From the NCBI GenBank assembly GCA_946887045.1, contig CAMPKC010000012.1, forward strand, positions 29,408 to 93,407: DNA of 64,000 bases. The letters run 5' to 3'. Both the position numbers and the translations under genes were made by a program. Positions within the stretch are counted from its first letter, which is position 1, and each line of letters opens with the position of its first letter. The stretch is from an uncultured Sphingobacteriaceae bacterium (GTDB taxonomy: Bacteria; Bacteroidota; Bacteroidia; Sphingobacteriales; Sphingobacteriaceae). A model generated the notes under the pieces. It had not been told where the DNA came from. It did no database searches and was given only the letters and a program-made list of their open reading frames with translations. Shown here in pieces: positions 1-7,596 of this stretch.

Positions 1-1505
1 CCGATCACGAGGAAACTGTTCCCGAAACTGACCCGATGATGAATTCATCATCAACTCCTTCCATGCGTGCTACCCTCAAGTACTTTTGGATTGTATCGGC
101 ACTTATGCTTGTGCAGGTAATTCTCGGAGTTGTAACCGCTCATTTTGGTGTTGAGGGAGGGGGCTTTTATGGCATTCCTCTTGATGAAATAATGCCCTAT
201 TCGTTAAGTCGAACCTGGCATGTACAGTTAGGAATATTCTGGATTGCGACTTCATGGTTAGCCACGGGTTTGTATATAGCCCCGGCTGTTTCAGAATATG
301 AGCCAAAATTCCAAAAACTAGGTGTTAACGTGCTTTTTATTGCACTAATTGTCGTGGTTGTGGGTTCTATGATTGGCCAATGGTATGGAGTTATGCAACG
401 TCTTGGTCTGGCAGAGAATTTTTGGATTGGTCACCAAGGATATGAATATGTGGATCTTGGCCGTTTGTGGCAGATATTCCTTTTGGTCGGGCTTTTCCTA
501 TGGTTATTCCTTATGGTGCGGGCCTTACTTCCTGCCCTTCGGAAGAGGACAGGCAGTCGACATTTATTAATCATGTTCATTGTGGCGTCGGCAGCTATAG
601 CTATGTTTTATGGAGCAGGACTGATGTGGGGACGGCAAACTAACCTGGCCATTGCCGAGTACTGGCGCTGGTGGGTGGTTCATCTATGGGTTGAAGGTTT
701 CTTCGAGGTATTTGCAACAGTTGTTGCGGCGTTCCTTTTCGTCAGAATGAGGTTACTTAACGAAACATCGGCAACTTTAAATGTGTTGTTTGCCACCATT
801 ATCTTCCTTTCGGGAGGTATTCTCGGAACGTTCCACCATCTTTATTTTTCAGGAACACCGAAAGCAATTATGGCTTTGGGAGCAAGTTTTAGTGCACTGG
901 AGGTCGTTCCGCTGGTGTTGATTGGCTACGAGGCATATCATAACTATCGCTTAAGCGGAAAAAAAGGATGGGTGAGTGGATACAAATGGCCGATCTATTG
1001 CCTTATAGCAGTTGCTTTCTGGAACTTTCTCGGCGCCGGTATTTTTGGCTTCATTATAAATCCGCCAATTGCACTTTATTATATGCAAGGATTAAATACC
1101 ACTCCATTACACGGCCATACAGCTTTATTTGGTGTTTACGGAGTACTTGGTATTGGTTTAATGCTGTTTGTGCTAAAAGGCCTTTATCGTCAAAATGTCT
1201 GGAAAGATGGTTTGATAGGATTTGCTTTCTGGTCTATTAACATCGGGTTGATGCTGATGGCTCTTTTAAGCCTTCTTCCGATGGGAATGTTGCAGGCTAT
1301 CGCCAGCGTAAACGAAGGGATGTGGTACGCACGATCTGCAGAGTTTATGCAGCAACCGGTTATGGAAACATTTCGATGGTTAAGAGCAATAGGCGATACG
1401 ATATTCGCGATAGGAACTATAGCTCTGGCCGTGTTTGTAATCGGGCTTAAATTTGGATGGAGCTTCAAAAAGGACGAATTTGATATTCGTTCTGGAAGAG
1501 AATAA
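1..1505 (+). CDS. norB: Quinol-dependent nitric oxide reductase (qNor), 5'-truncated by the window edge
   Basis: The product reduces two NO to N2O at a heme b3/FeB centre in the inner membrane, taking electrons from quinol. The frame is open back to base 3 with no stop, so the gene starts upstream; the ATG at 36 is internal. About 500 residues remain of a family usually near 750. The visible part is polytopic. It carries the qNor signature WRWWVVHLWVEGFFEVF, the histidine pair of GTFHHLYFSG and the LHGHTALFG histidines, which match heme and FeB ligands of the heme-copper oxidase superfamily. The stretch around SLSRTWHVQLGIFWIAT is typical of the fused single-subunit form rather than cNor NorB. 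A terminator follows, so it is transcriptionally separate from the ric gene. It supplies N2O to the NosZ encoded downstream. Confidence 0.93.
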   Translation, partial: DHEETVPETDPMMNSSSTPSMRATLKYFWIVSALMLVQVILGVVTAHFGVEGGGFYGIPLDEIMPYSLSRTWHVQLGIFWIATSWLATGLYIAPAVSEYEPKFQKLGVNVLFIALIVVVVGSMIGQWYGVMQRLGLAENFWIGHQGYEYVDLGRLWQIFLLVGLFLWLFLMVRALLPALRKRTGSRHLLIMFIVASAAIAMFYGAGLMWGRQTNLAIAEYWRWWVVHLWVEGFFEVFATVVAAFLFVRMRLLNETSATLNVLFATIIFLSGGILGTFHHLYFSGTPKAIMALGASFSALEVVPLVLIGYEAYHNYRLSGKKGWVSGYKWPIYCLIAVAFWNFLGAGIFGFIINPPIALYYMQGLNTTPLHGHTALFGVYGVLGIGLMLFVLKGLYRQNVWKDGLIGFAFWSINIGLMLMALLSLLPMGMLQAIASVNEGMWYARSAEFMQQPVMETFRWLRAIGDTIFAIGTIALAVFVIGLKFGWSFKKDEFDIRSGRE

Positions 1506-1520
1506 GAATAATCGAAAAAA

Positions 1521-1553
1521 CACAAAAGCACGTCCGATGCTTTTGTGCTTTTT
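1521..1553 (+). terminator. Rho-independent terminator after qNor
   Basis: A perfect 10-bp inverted repeat (CACAAAAGCA / TGCTTTTGTG) with a 7-nt loop is followed by CTTTTT, 15 bases after the qNor stop codon. Confidence 0.8.
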
Positions 1554-1653
1554 AAGGCTTGCAATACATCGGAAAAACGAATTTGATTATCACAATCACT
1601 GTAATCTGTAATTCGTGTCAAAAGAATAATTATCAATTTAATTCATTATAATA

Positions 1654-1671
1654 AAAGATATATTTGTCTTT
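1654..1671 (+). promoter_or_regulatory. Putative Rrf2/NO-responsive operator overlapping the ric promoter
   Basis: The 18-bp inverted repeat AAAGATATATTTGTCTTT has 7 of 9 symmetric positions. It encloses TATATTTG (1659-1666), an exact match to the Bacteroidota -7 consensus TAnnTTTG, 23 bases before the ric start codon. A protein bound here would cover the promoter, which suggests repression. The same motif recurs at 3712, 3859 and 14498. Confidence 0.65.
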
Positions 1672-1689
1672 AATTAAACATACGTAACC

Positions 1690-2631
1690 ATGGACATTCT
1701 TAATGTAACACTTATCGAACCGCGCTTGAAGCACCCTACTATTTTTGAGAAGTTTGATTCTTTAAAATCCGGTGAGGGTTTTACTATTCATAATGATCAC
1801 GATCCTAAGCCGCTGTACTATCAATTGCTTGGAGAAAGAGGTCAGATATTTACCTGGGAATACCTGGAAGACGGTCCCGAAATCTGGAAAGTTAGAATCT
1901 GTAAAAAGAAAGAAGGGGAGGACGAAGTAACCATTGGCGAAATCGTTGCAAAGGATTTTCGCAAGGCTCAGGTTTTTAAAAAATTCGGAATCGACTTTTG
2001 CTGCGGCGGTAAGAAAACCTTATCGGAAGTTTGCGAGAAGAAGGGGATTGACCTTCAAAGTGTAGAAGCCCAACTCGAAGCGATTGACAAAGAAAGCAAC
2101 GGTACATCGCAAAACTTCCAAAGTTGGAATCTTGACTTCTTATGCGACTATATAATAAATACTCACCACAATTATGTTAGGGAAAGCATACCCTTCCTGG
2201 TTGAGATATCTCAGAAAGTGGCTAGAGTACATGGAGATCATCATCCCGAACTTCTGAAAATCGCAGAGGTTTTCGGCCGTATTGCACATGATTTAAGTAT
2301 GCACATGATGAAAGAAGAAAAGATACTGTTTCCGTACATCAAGGAAATGGTTGCGGCACAAAAAGGAAATATAGCTTTGCCTGCTTCGCATTTTGGTCAG
2401 GTTGCTAATCCGATTAACGTGATGGAAATGGAGCACGAAGGTGCCGGGGAGGATCTGGTAGAAATTCGCGAGCTAACAAGCGATTATCTTTTACCAGAAG
2501 ACGCTTGTACATCCTATCGCATACTTTACCAAAAACTTGAAGAGTTTGAACATGACCTTTTCCAGCACGTACATCTGGAGAATAATATTTTGTTTCCAAA
2601 ATCAATAGAACTGGAAAAAAATCTTAGATAG
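1690..2631 (+). CDS. ric: Iron-sulfur cluster repair di-iron protein (RIC/ScdA/YtfE) with N-terminal DUF2249
   Basis: The product probably repairs iron-sulfur clusters damaged by nitric oxide, in the cytoplasm. Three parts are visible. Residues about 5-75 are a DUF2249 domain (NDHDPKPLYYQL, FTWEYLEDGPEIWKV). Residues about 85-125 are the ScdA_N/DUF542 segment with the paired cysteines in GIDFCCGG. The remainder is a hemerythrin-like four-helix domain whose di-iron ligands sit in HHNYV, HMMKEEKILFP, EHEGAGEDL and HVHLENNILFP. DUF2249 is usually a separate small protein, so this is a fusion; classical ScdA/YtfE is about 220 residues against 313 here. It lies between qNor and two Rrf2 regulators and has its own operator-covered promoter, which fits induction by NO. 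Confidence 0.92.
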   Translation: MDILNVTLIEPRLKHPTIFEKFDSLKSGEGFTIHNDHDPKPLYYQLLGERGQIFTWEYLEDGPEIWKVRICKKKEGEDEVTIGEIVAKDFRKAQVFKKFGIDFCCGGKKTLSEVCEKKGIDLQSVEAQLEAIDKESNGTSQNFQSWNLDFLCDYIINTHHNYVRESIPFLVEISQKVARVHGDHHPELLKIAEVFGRIAHDLSMHMMKEEKILFPYIKEMVAAQKGNIALPASHFGQVANPINVMEMEHEGAGEDLVEIRELTSDYLLPEDACTSYRILYQKLEEFEHDLFQHVHLENNILFPKSIELEKNLR

Positions 2632-2655
2632 TTTGTTTTAGTATACGGGGAGCCT

Positions 2656-3084
2656 ATGTTATTGTCGAAATCATGTGAATATGCTATTAGAGCTGGGATC
2701 TATATAGCATATAGAAGCAGTAAAAACGAGAAGGCCGGAATTCTGGAAATCTCAGAAGCAATAGGTTCCCCGATACCTTTTACAGCTAAGGTCTTACAGG
2801 CCATGTCGCGCAAGAAAGTGATAAGTTCTCATAAGGGGCCTAACGGCGGATTTTTTATAGAAAATCCTTCGTCTGTATACTTGATTGACATTATCAGAGC
2901 GATTGACGGCAACCGCCTTTTTACATCTTGCATCATGGGACTTAAAACCTGTTCGGATACAAAGCCTTGTCCTATGCATGATCAAATTAAACCGATTCGG
3001 ACACAGTTGTTGATAGAATTTAGCGAAAAATCTGTTTTGGATACTTTAATTGAGGAGGAACAGCAGAAGCATTTTTTAAAGTAG
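2656..3084 (+). CDS. Rrf2 family transcriptional regulator (NsrR/IscR-like), copy 1
   Basis: This is a 142-residue winged-helix regulator with an N-terminal recognition helix region (SKSCEYAIRA, EISEAIGSP, AKVLQAMSRKKVI) and the wing KGPNGGFF. Cys92, Cys99 and Cys105 (C-x6-C-x5-C) match the iron-sulfur ligand region of NsrR and IscR, which sense NO or cluster status. It begins 24 bases after ric and is probably co-transcribed with it. The second copy downstream has the same length and is about 70% identical by eye. Given the location, an NO-responsive repressor of ric and nos is the best inference; which copy binds which site cannot be told. Confidence 0.9.
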   Translation: MLLSKSCEYAIRAGIYIAYRSSKNEKAGILEISEAIGSPIPFTAKVLQAMSRKKVISSHKGPNGGFFIENPSSVYLIDIIRAIDGNRLFTSCIMGLKTCSDTKPCPMHDQIKPIRTQLLIEFSEKSVLDTLIEEEQQKHFLK

Positions 3085-3148
3085 GAAATTGTTTCATGCC
3101 CGTAGAATTTCTGCGGTTAAATCTTTTTCAAATACTCGGCAGAATACT

Positions 3149-3156
3149 TAGGTTTG
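3149..3156 (+). promoter_or_regulatory. Putative -7 promoter box for the second Rrf2 gene
   Basis: TAGGTTTG matches TAnnTTTG and lies 15 bases before the start codon at 3171, implying a very short leader. No good -33 TTTG was found at the usual spacing. The NO-type inverted repeat is absent here, so copy 2 may be expressed independently of the other operators. Confidence 0.4.
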
Positions 3157-3170
3157 CAAATATATAAGAT

Positions 3171-3599
3171 ATGATATTATCCAAATCTTGCGAGTATGCG
3201 ATACGGGCTTCCATCTATATCGCGTATAAAAGCCATAAAGGGGAGAAGGCAGGGATTGTCGAAATTTCTGAGGCCGTTGGTTCTCCAACCCATTTTACTG
3301 GCAAAATTCTTCAGGCATTATCAAGAAAAAAAGTTATATCTTCAGTAAAAGGTCCTCATGGTGGTTTTTTTATCACTGATCCTACTTCGGTTTATCTTAT
3401 CGATATTGTTCGGGCTGTAGACGGAAACGAACTGTTTAGTGCGTGCGTAATGGGTTTAAAAAGCTGTTCTGATGTAAAACCCTGTCCGATGCATGAGCAG
3501 GTGAAACCAATCAGAACCCAGCTGCTGATAGAATTTAGCAAAAAATCGGTCCATGAAATGGTGCAGGAGTTTGAAAAGAAAACATACTTTCTCAAATAA
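3171..3599 (+). CDS. Rrf2 family transcriptional regulator (NsrR/IscR-like), copy 2
   Basis: This 142-residue paralogue of the preceding gene keeps Cys7 and the cluster cysteines Cys92, Cys99 and Cys105. The two proteins align end to end without gaps and differ mostly in conservative positions. The wing reads KGPHGGFF. It has its own -7-like box and is followed by the 306-bp regulatory region of the nos operon. Retention of all three cysteines in both copies suggests both are functional sensors. They may act as a heterodimer or may divide targets; the sequence does not decide this. Confidence 0.9.
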   Translation: MILSKSCEYAIRASIYIAYKSHKGEKAGIVEISEAVGSPTHFTGKILQALSRKKVISSVKGPHGGFFITDPTSVYLIDIVRAVDGNELFSACVMGLKSCSDVKPCPMHEQVKPIRTQLLIEFSKKSVHEMVQEFEKKTYFLK

Positions 3600-3677
3600 A
3601 TTGATGTCATTTAATTTACTCTTCGGGTAGATTCGTTTAGTTTCCACAAGCTTTAATTTTTCTGAAATTTATTTTTG

Positions 3678-3699
3678 AAATATGATTTAGATCATATTT
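3678..3699. promoter_or_regulatory. Putative FNR/CRP-family activator site
   Basis: A perfect 9-bp-arm palindrome (AAATATGAT / ATCATATTT) has spacer TTAG. The core TGAT-N4-ATCA agrees with the FNR/CRP half-site pattern. Its centre (3688.5) is about 41 bases before the start site predicted from the -7 box at 3717-3724, the classical class II activator position. Confidence 0.6.
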
Positions 3700-3711
3700 A
3701 TTCTTTTATTA

Positions 3712-3729
3712 AAAGATAAATTTGTCTTT
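3712..3729 (+). promoter_or_regulatory. Putative Rrf2/NO-responsive operator, outer nos promoter
   Basis: AAAGATAAATTTGTCTTT is an inverted repeat with 8 of 9 symmetric positions. It encloses TAAATTTG (3717-3724), an exact -7 consensus. It differs from the site before ric at one base. Confidence 0.65.
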
Positions 3730-3858
3730 AATTAACAGCACGTCACCGGAACACCGATTACGTCATTTACATAATCTAACAGAAATAGAAAAATAAATCA
3801 AATGATACTAAGTCGACATAAAATTGATACATCCTAGTCGTTTTTTAGTATTAAAATA

Positions 3859-3876
3859 GAGGATAAAATTGTCTTA
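3859..3876 (+). promoter_or_regulatory. Putative Rrf2/NO-responsive operator, inner nos promoter
   Basis: GAGGATAAAATTGTCTTA matches the 3712 site at 14 of 18 bases with the same spacing. It encloses TAAAATTG, one mismatch from TAnnTTTG. It lies 30 bases before the cytochrome c start codon and is the weakest of the four copies. Confidence 0.5.
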
Positions 3877-3905
3877 AATAACAACTAAATTATATCACAC
3901 AGGGA

Positions 3906-4403
3906 ATGAAAAATTTAAATTTATTAATGATCGCATTGATTCTAGGGGTGGCCGCAGCTACAAGCAGTTGTGGCGGTAGCAGTCAGAGTGCTTCATCTGA
4001 AGAGTCAACGACAGGATCTTCAGCCGTGACTGAAGAAATCGCGGTAGTCGACCCGGAGGCTAAAAGCGACAGCAAAGGAATTGGCCGCTTTACTTCCGTT
4101 GAAATTGGATCTGTAGACAAAGCAATGGCCGAAAAAGGTGAAGCCATATTTACCTCAAAATGTTCGGCCTGCCACAAAACAAGCGATGAAAAAATTGTGG
4201 GTCCTGGCTTGAAAGATGTTACTCTGAGACGCACTCCGGAGTGGATTATGAACATGATAACCAATCCTGAAGAAATGACTAAGAAGGATCCGGTAGGAAA
4301 GGCGCTTTTCGAGAAGCATTTGGTCCAAATGACATTCCAAAATGTATCTGATGACGAGACTCGTCAGATTCTTGAATTCCTTCGTCAGAACGACACTAAA
4401 TAA
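3906..4403 (+). CDS. Lipoprotein monoheme cytochrome c, probable electron donor to NosZ
   Basis: A class I c-type cytochrome of 165 residues. The N-terminus is a lipoprotein signal ending near TSSCGG, followed by a Ser/Glu-rich linker to about residue 50. The heme motif CSACH sits near residue 80, and Met in HLVQMTFQN near 145 is the likely distal ligand. It should be anchored facing the periplasm. It is the first gene after the nos regulatory region and ends 17 bases before nosZ, so it is co-transcribed with it. Passing electrons from the quinol pool or a bc complex to the CuA site of NosZ is inferred from this position. Confidence 0.88.
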   Translation: MKNLNLLMIALILGVAAATSSCGGSSQSASSEESTTGSSAVTEEIAVVDPEAKSDSKGIGRFTSVEIGSVDKAMAEKGEAIFTSKCSACHKTSDEKIVGPGLKDVTLRRTPEWIMNMITNPEEMTKKDPVGKALFEKHLVQMTFQNVSDDETRQILEFLRQNDTK

Positions 4404-4420
4404 TTTAAACCTTATAAATC

Positions 4421-6400
4421 ATGAAAATTAATTTAAAAAAATCACTTTTTCTGGCCGCTGCAGCCTCTATTGCATTCGCGGCCTGTAAGCCAGGGAAAGC
4501 TGTAGAATCAGCAGATGCGGACGCGTCTCAAAAGGTATACGTCGCTCCCGGAAAATTTGACGAACTGTATATGTTCGCATCAGGAGGATTTAGTGGCCAG
4601 ATAGCAGCATACGGTCTTCCTTCGGGCCGTTTGTTAAAAGTTATTCCGGTTTTCTCTCAAAATCCCGAAAACGGTTATGGGTATTCCGAAGAGACAAAGC
4701 CTATGCTTAATACATCTCATGGATTTGTTCCATGGGATGATACTCACCATCCGCAATTATCAAAAACTAACGGACAGGACGACGGCAGATGGCTTTTCAT
4801 CAACGGAAATAATACTCCCAGAATTGCCAGGATTAACCTTGCAACATTTAAAACAGAAGAGATTCTTGAGTTGCCAAATGTAGGAGGAAACCACGCATCT
4901 CCATTCTGTACAGAAAATACAGAATACATCGTGGGCAATACGCGCTTCAGTATTCCATTAGATGCTACAGAAGATGCGTCTATTGAAACTTACAAAGAGA
5001 ATTATAAAGGTGCCGCTACATTTATAAAGGTTGATAAGGATAAAGGAACGATGAACCTTGCATTCCAACTCGTTATTCCGGGCTATAATTATGATTTGGC
5101 AAGAGCGGGTAAAGGTGTATCAAAAGACTGGATTTTCTTTTCTACTTACAACACCGAGCAGGCTAATACTTTGTTGGAAGTGAATGCAAGTCAGCGTGAT
5201 AAGGATTTTATCATGGCTGTAAACTGGAAAAAAGCTGAAGCACTGGTGGCGCAGGGAAAAGGCAAAAAAGTTCCTGCAAAATATGCACACAATGTATGGG
5301 ATGAAAAAACACACTCCGCAACCTCTACTATTAAAAAGGATGTTTTGATGCTGGATGTAAAAGACTATCCCGGACTTGTATACTACATTCCATGCCCTAA
5401 ATCTCCGCACGGCGCAGATGTGAGTCCGAACGGGGAATTTATAGTTGCGAGCGGAAAATTGGCAGCGGTAATTCCTGTGTTTTCATTCAAAAAAATGCTG
5501 AATGCAATTGATAAAAAACAATTTGAAGATCAGCCTGCTGACATGGGAATTCCTGTTCTTAAATATGCATCTGTTTTGGAAGGTGAAGTTGAAAAACCAG
5601 GATTAGGACCATTACACACGGAGTTCGACGATCAGGGATATGCTTACACTTCAATGTTTGTTTCATCAGAGATTGTGAAATGGAAACTCGATACCCGTGA
5701 GATTATTGACCGTATTCCGACTTATTATTCTATTGGGCACTTATCTGTTCCGGGTGGTGATAACAAGAAACCATACGGAAAATATGTGGTTGCTTTGAAT
5801 AAGATCACCAAAGACAGGTATTTGGCTACAGGTCCGGAATTAACACAGTCGGCACAACTGATCGACATTACAGGTAATAAAATGAAGCTACTGCTTGATT
5901 TTCCAACTATTGGTGAGCCGCATTATGCCCAATCAATTGCTGCAGATTTAGTAACTAAAAATCAGGTGAAATTCTTCAAGCTGGAAGAAAATCATCATCC
6001 ATATGCGGTGAAATCAGAGAAAGATGCCAGGGTAGTAAGGAAGGGAAACCGTGTTGATGTGTACATGACAGCTATTCGTTCGCACCTGGCTCCCGATAAT
6101 ATTGAAGGAATTAAACAAGGTGATGAAGTGTATTTCCATGTAACTAATCTTGAGCAAGACTGGGATGTACCTCATGGATTTGCAGTAAAGGGAGCGAATA
6201 CAGCAGAACTCCTTGTTATGCCGGGTGAAACAGCAACTTTAAAATGGACACCAGACCGCAGTGCTATTTTTCCATTCTATTGTACGGATTTCTGCTCTGC
6301 ATTGCACCAAGAAATGGCTGGATATATCCGCGTGTCTCCGGCAAGTTCTACTGTGCCAATCTCATTTAAATTAGGCAACAACCCTGTTGCAAAAAAATAA
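4421..6400 (+). CDS. nosZ: Nitrous oxide reductase, clade II (Sec-exported)
   Basis: The periplasmic enzyme reduces N2O to N2. The 659-residue product starts with a Sec-type signal that looks like a lipobox (AFAACKPG) instead of the twin-arginine signal of clade I enzymes. All seven CuZ histidines are visible: two in DDTHHPQLS (109-110) and one each in GGNHASPFC, SPHGADVS, GPLHTEFDD, IGHLSVPGG and GEPHYAQ. The C-terminal cupredoxin domain carries the CuA site, with His in VPHGFAV, Cys621, Cys625, His629 and Met632 (CTDFCSALHQEM). No key residue is missing, so it should be active. The maturation genes nosL, D, F and Y follow. No nosR or nosX is present, as is usual for clade II clusters. Confidence 0.97.
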   Translation: MKINLKKSLFLAAAASIAFAACKPGKAVESADADASQKVYVAPGKFDELYMFASGGFSGQIAAYGLPSGRLLKVIPVFSQNPENGYGYSEETKPMLNTSHGFVPWDDTHHPQLSKTNGQDDGRWLFINGNNTPRIARINLATFKTEEILELPNVGGNHASPFCTENTEYIVGNTRFSIPLDATEDASIETYKENYKGAATFIKVDKDKGTMNLAFQLVIPGYNYDLARAGKGVSKDWIFFSTYNTEQANTLLEVNASQRDKDFIMAVNWKKAEALVAQGKGKKVPAKYAHNVWDEKTHSATSTIKKDVLMLDVKDYPGLVYYIPCPKSPHGADVSPNGEFIVASGKLAAVIPVFSFKKMLNAIDKKQFEDQPADMGIPVLKYASVLEGEVEKPGLGPLHTEFDDQGYAYTSMFVSSEIVKWKLDTREIIDRIPTYYSIGHLSVPGGDNKKPYGKYVVALNKITKDRYLATGPELTQSAQLIDITGNKMKLLLDFPTIGEPHYAQSIAADLVTKNQVKFFKLEENHHPYAVKSEKDARVVRKGNRVDVYMTAIRSHLAPDNIEGIKQGDEVYFHVTNLEQDWDVPHGFAVKGANTAELLVMPGETATLKWTPDRSAIFPFYCTDFCSALHQEMAGYIRVSPASSTVPISFKLGNNPVAKK

Positions 6401-6406
6401 ATTCCA

Positions 6407-6430
6407 TACCCGGGCTTGTCCCGGGTATTT
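6407..6430 (+). terminator. Intergenic hairpin between nosZ and the nosB-like gene
   Basis: A perfect 8-bp inverted repeat, TACCCGGG / CCCGGGTA, has loop CTTGT and is followed by TTT. It starts 7 bases after the nosZ stop. It may act as a partial terminator or an mRNA 3'-end stabiliser, making nosZ mRNA more abundant than the downstream accessory genes. The T tract is short, so full termination is doubtful. Confidence 0.55.
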
Positions 6431-6446
6431 TAAACCTTTTATCGAC

Positions 6447-7064
6447 ATGCAAAACAGATCCAGAGTAATTATAGCTATATGTGCCTTGCTGATGATAAGT
6501 GCTTACTTCTTACCTCTGTGGCAAATTATTCTTGAAGCTCCTCAATATCCCGAAGGATTGGGGATGAAAATTTGGCTGGATAATATCACTGGTAATGTTG
6601 ATCAGATTAACGGTTTGAACCATTATATCGGCATGAAACACATTATAGTTGATGAATTTATTGAATTTAAAATTCTGCCTTATGTCTTCGCGATTATTAT
6701 TCTGATTGGGTTGCTTACTGCTCTCAGAGGCAGTTTAACCTGGTTATGGGTGTGGTTTTCTCTTCTGGTAATTTTTGCGATAATAGGTTTAACGGATTTT
6801 TATTTGTGGGAATATGACTACGGTCACAACCTTGACCCTATGGCAGCCATAAAAGTACCTGGTATGAATTATCAACCTCCGCTAATTGGGTACAAGCAAC
6901 TGCTCAATTTTGTCGCCGGTTCGTTTCCTGATCTTGCGGGTGTTATTGTAGGTATAGCAGGCCTGACTTCCGGGGGAGTTTTGTTTTATGAACAACGATT
7001 AAAAAGAAAATCAACGAAACTTAGATATTTTAATACAAAAGCCGATATATGTAACCCTGCATGA
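6447..7064 (+). CDS. nosB: NosB-like polytopic membrane protein of clade II nos clusters
   Basis: The 206-residue membrane protein has about four hydrophobic segments, near residues 7-25, 78-98, 102-125 and 165-188. The ATG at 6447 is preferred to the one at 6387, which would overlap nosZ and run through the hairpin. The periplasmic-looking stretch between the first two segments contains QINGLNHYIGMKHI. A membrane protein directly after nosZ is a known trait of clade II clusters, where it is called nosB and has no settled function. I assign it on position and topology; sequence-level homology to characterised NosB was not tested. Confidence 0.6.
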   Translation: MQNRSRVIIAICALLMISAYFLPLWQIILEAPQYPEGLGMKIWLDNITGNVDQINGLNHYIGMKHIIVDEFIEFKILPYVFAIIILIGLLTALRGSLTWLWVWFSLLVIFAIIGLTDFYLWEYDYGHNLDPMAAIKVPGMNYQPPLIGYKQLLNFVAGSFPDLAGVIVGIAGLTSGGVLFYEQRLKRKSTKLRYFNTKADICNPA

Positions 7065-7148
7065 TCTCAAACGGCGCAGCCCTCTTGAGTACCAAAACAA
7101 TCATTGACACACGAAAAATCTAATATCTCACATCTCAAATCTCTTCAA

Positions 7149-7589
7149 ATGAAAAAGCTATTTAGTTTACTTCTTTTTTCATCGATGCTGTTAGCCTCCT
7201 GCAGCCGCGAACCTGAACCTATAGCATATGGAGAGGACGCTTGTGAGCATTGCAAGATGACCATAATGGATCAAAAATACGGAGCTGAAATAGTTAGTGA
7301 AAAAGGAAAAATATTCAAGTTTGACGCAGCGGAATGTATGGTGGATTTTATTCGAAAAACACCAGATAAATTTAGCTCCCAAAAAGATATTTTTTTGACA
7401 GTAAACGTAGCAGCACCGGGCACTCTGATATCTGCAGATAAGGCTTTCTTTTTGAAAGACAGAGCGTTTAAATCTCCGATGGGTGGTAACCTGGCATCGT
7501 TTACGTCAATGCAGCTGGCTGAAAATAATTTGCAGAACGCTGATGGCAAAATTCTAACCTGGACAGAGTTGTTAAAACATGTAAACTGA
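7149..7589 (+). CDS. nosL: NosL copper-binding lipoprotein
   Basis: NosL binds Cu(I) and helps deliver copper for NosZ metallation at the periplasmic face. The ATG at 7149 opens a clean lipoprotein signal (KKLFSLLLFSSMLLASCS); an upstream ATG at 7104 adds 15 non-signal residues and is unlikely. The protein has 146 residues. The family motif appears as DACEHCKMTIMD near residue 32, giving the C-x2-C-x-M copper-binding pattern. FDAAECMVDF is also typical. It lies between the membrane gene and nosD in the nos order. Confidence 0.93.
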   Translation: MKKLFSLLLFSSMLLASCSREPEPIAYGEDACEHCKMTIMDQKYGAEIVSEKGKIFKFDAAECMVDFIRKTPDKFSSQKDIFLTVNVAAPGTLISADKAFFLKDRAFKSPMGGNLASFTSMQLAENNLQNADGKILTWTELLKHVN

Positions 7590-7596
7590 TTTAGCA

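Larger units (their letters stand above)
3600..3905 (+). promoter_or_regulatory. Regulatory region of the cytochrome c/nos operon
   Basis: This 306-bp gap has no gene. It holds one FNR/CRP-type palindrome (3678-3699), two copies of the putative Rrf2 operator (3712-3729 and 3859-3876) and AT-rich sequence between them. The arrangement suggests two tandem promoters, an outer one with a near-190-base leader and an inner one about 30 bases before the cytochrome start. Confidence 0.6.

Noticed and set aside
6387..6446. Earlier start for the nosB-like gene, overlapping nosZ
   Set aside because: It would translate the CCCGGG hairpin and put a charged stretch before the first membrane segment.
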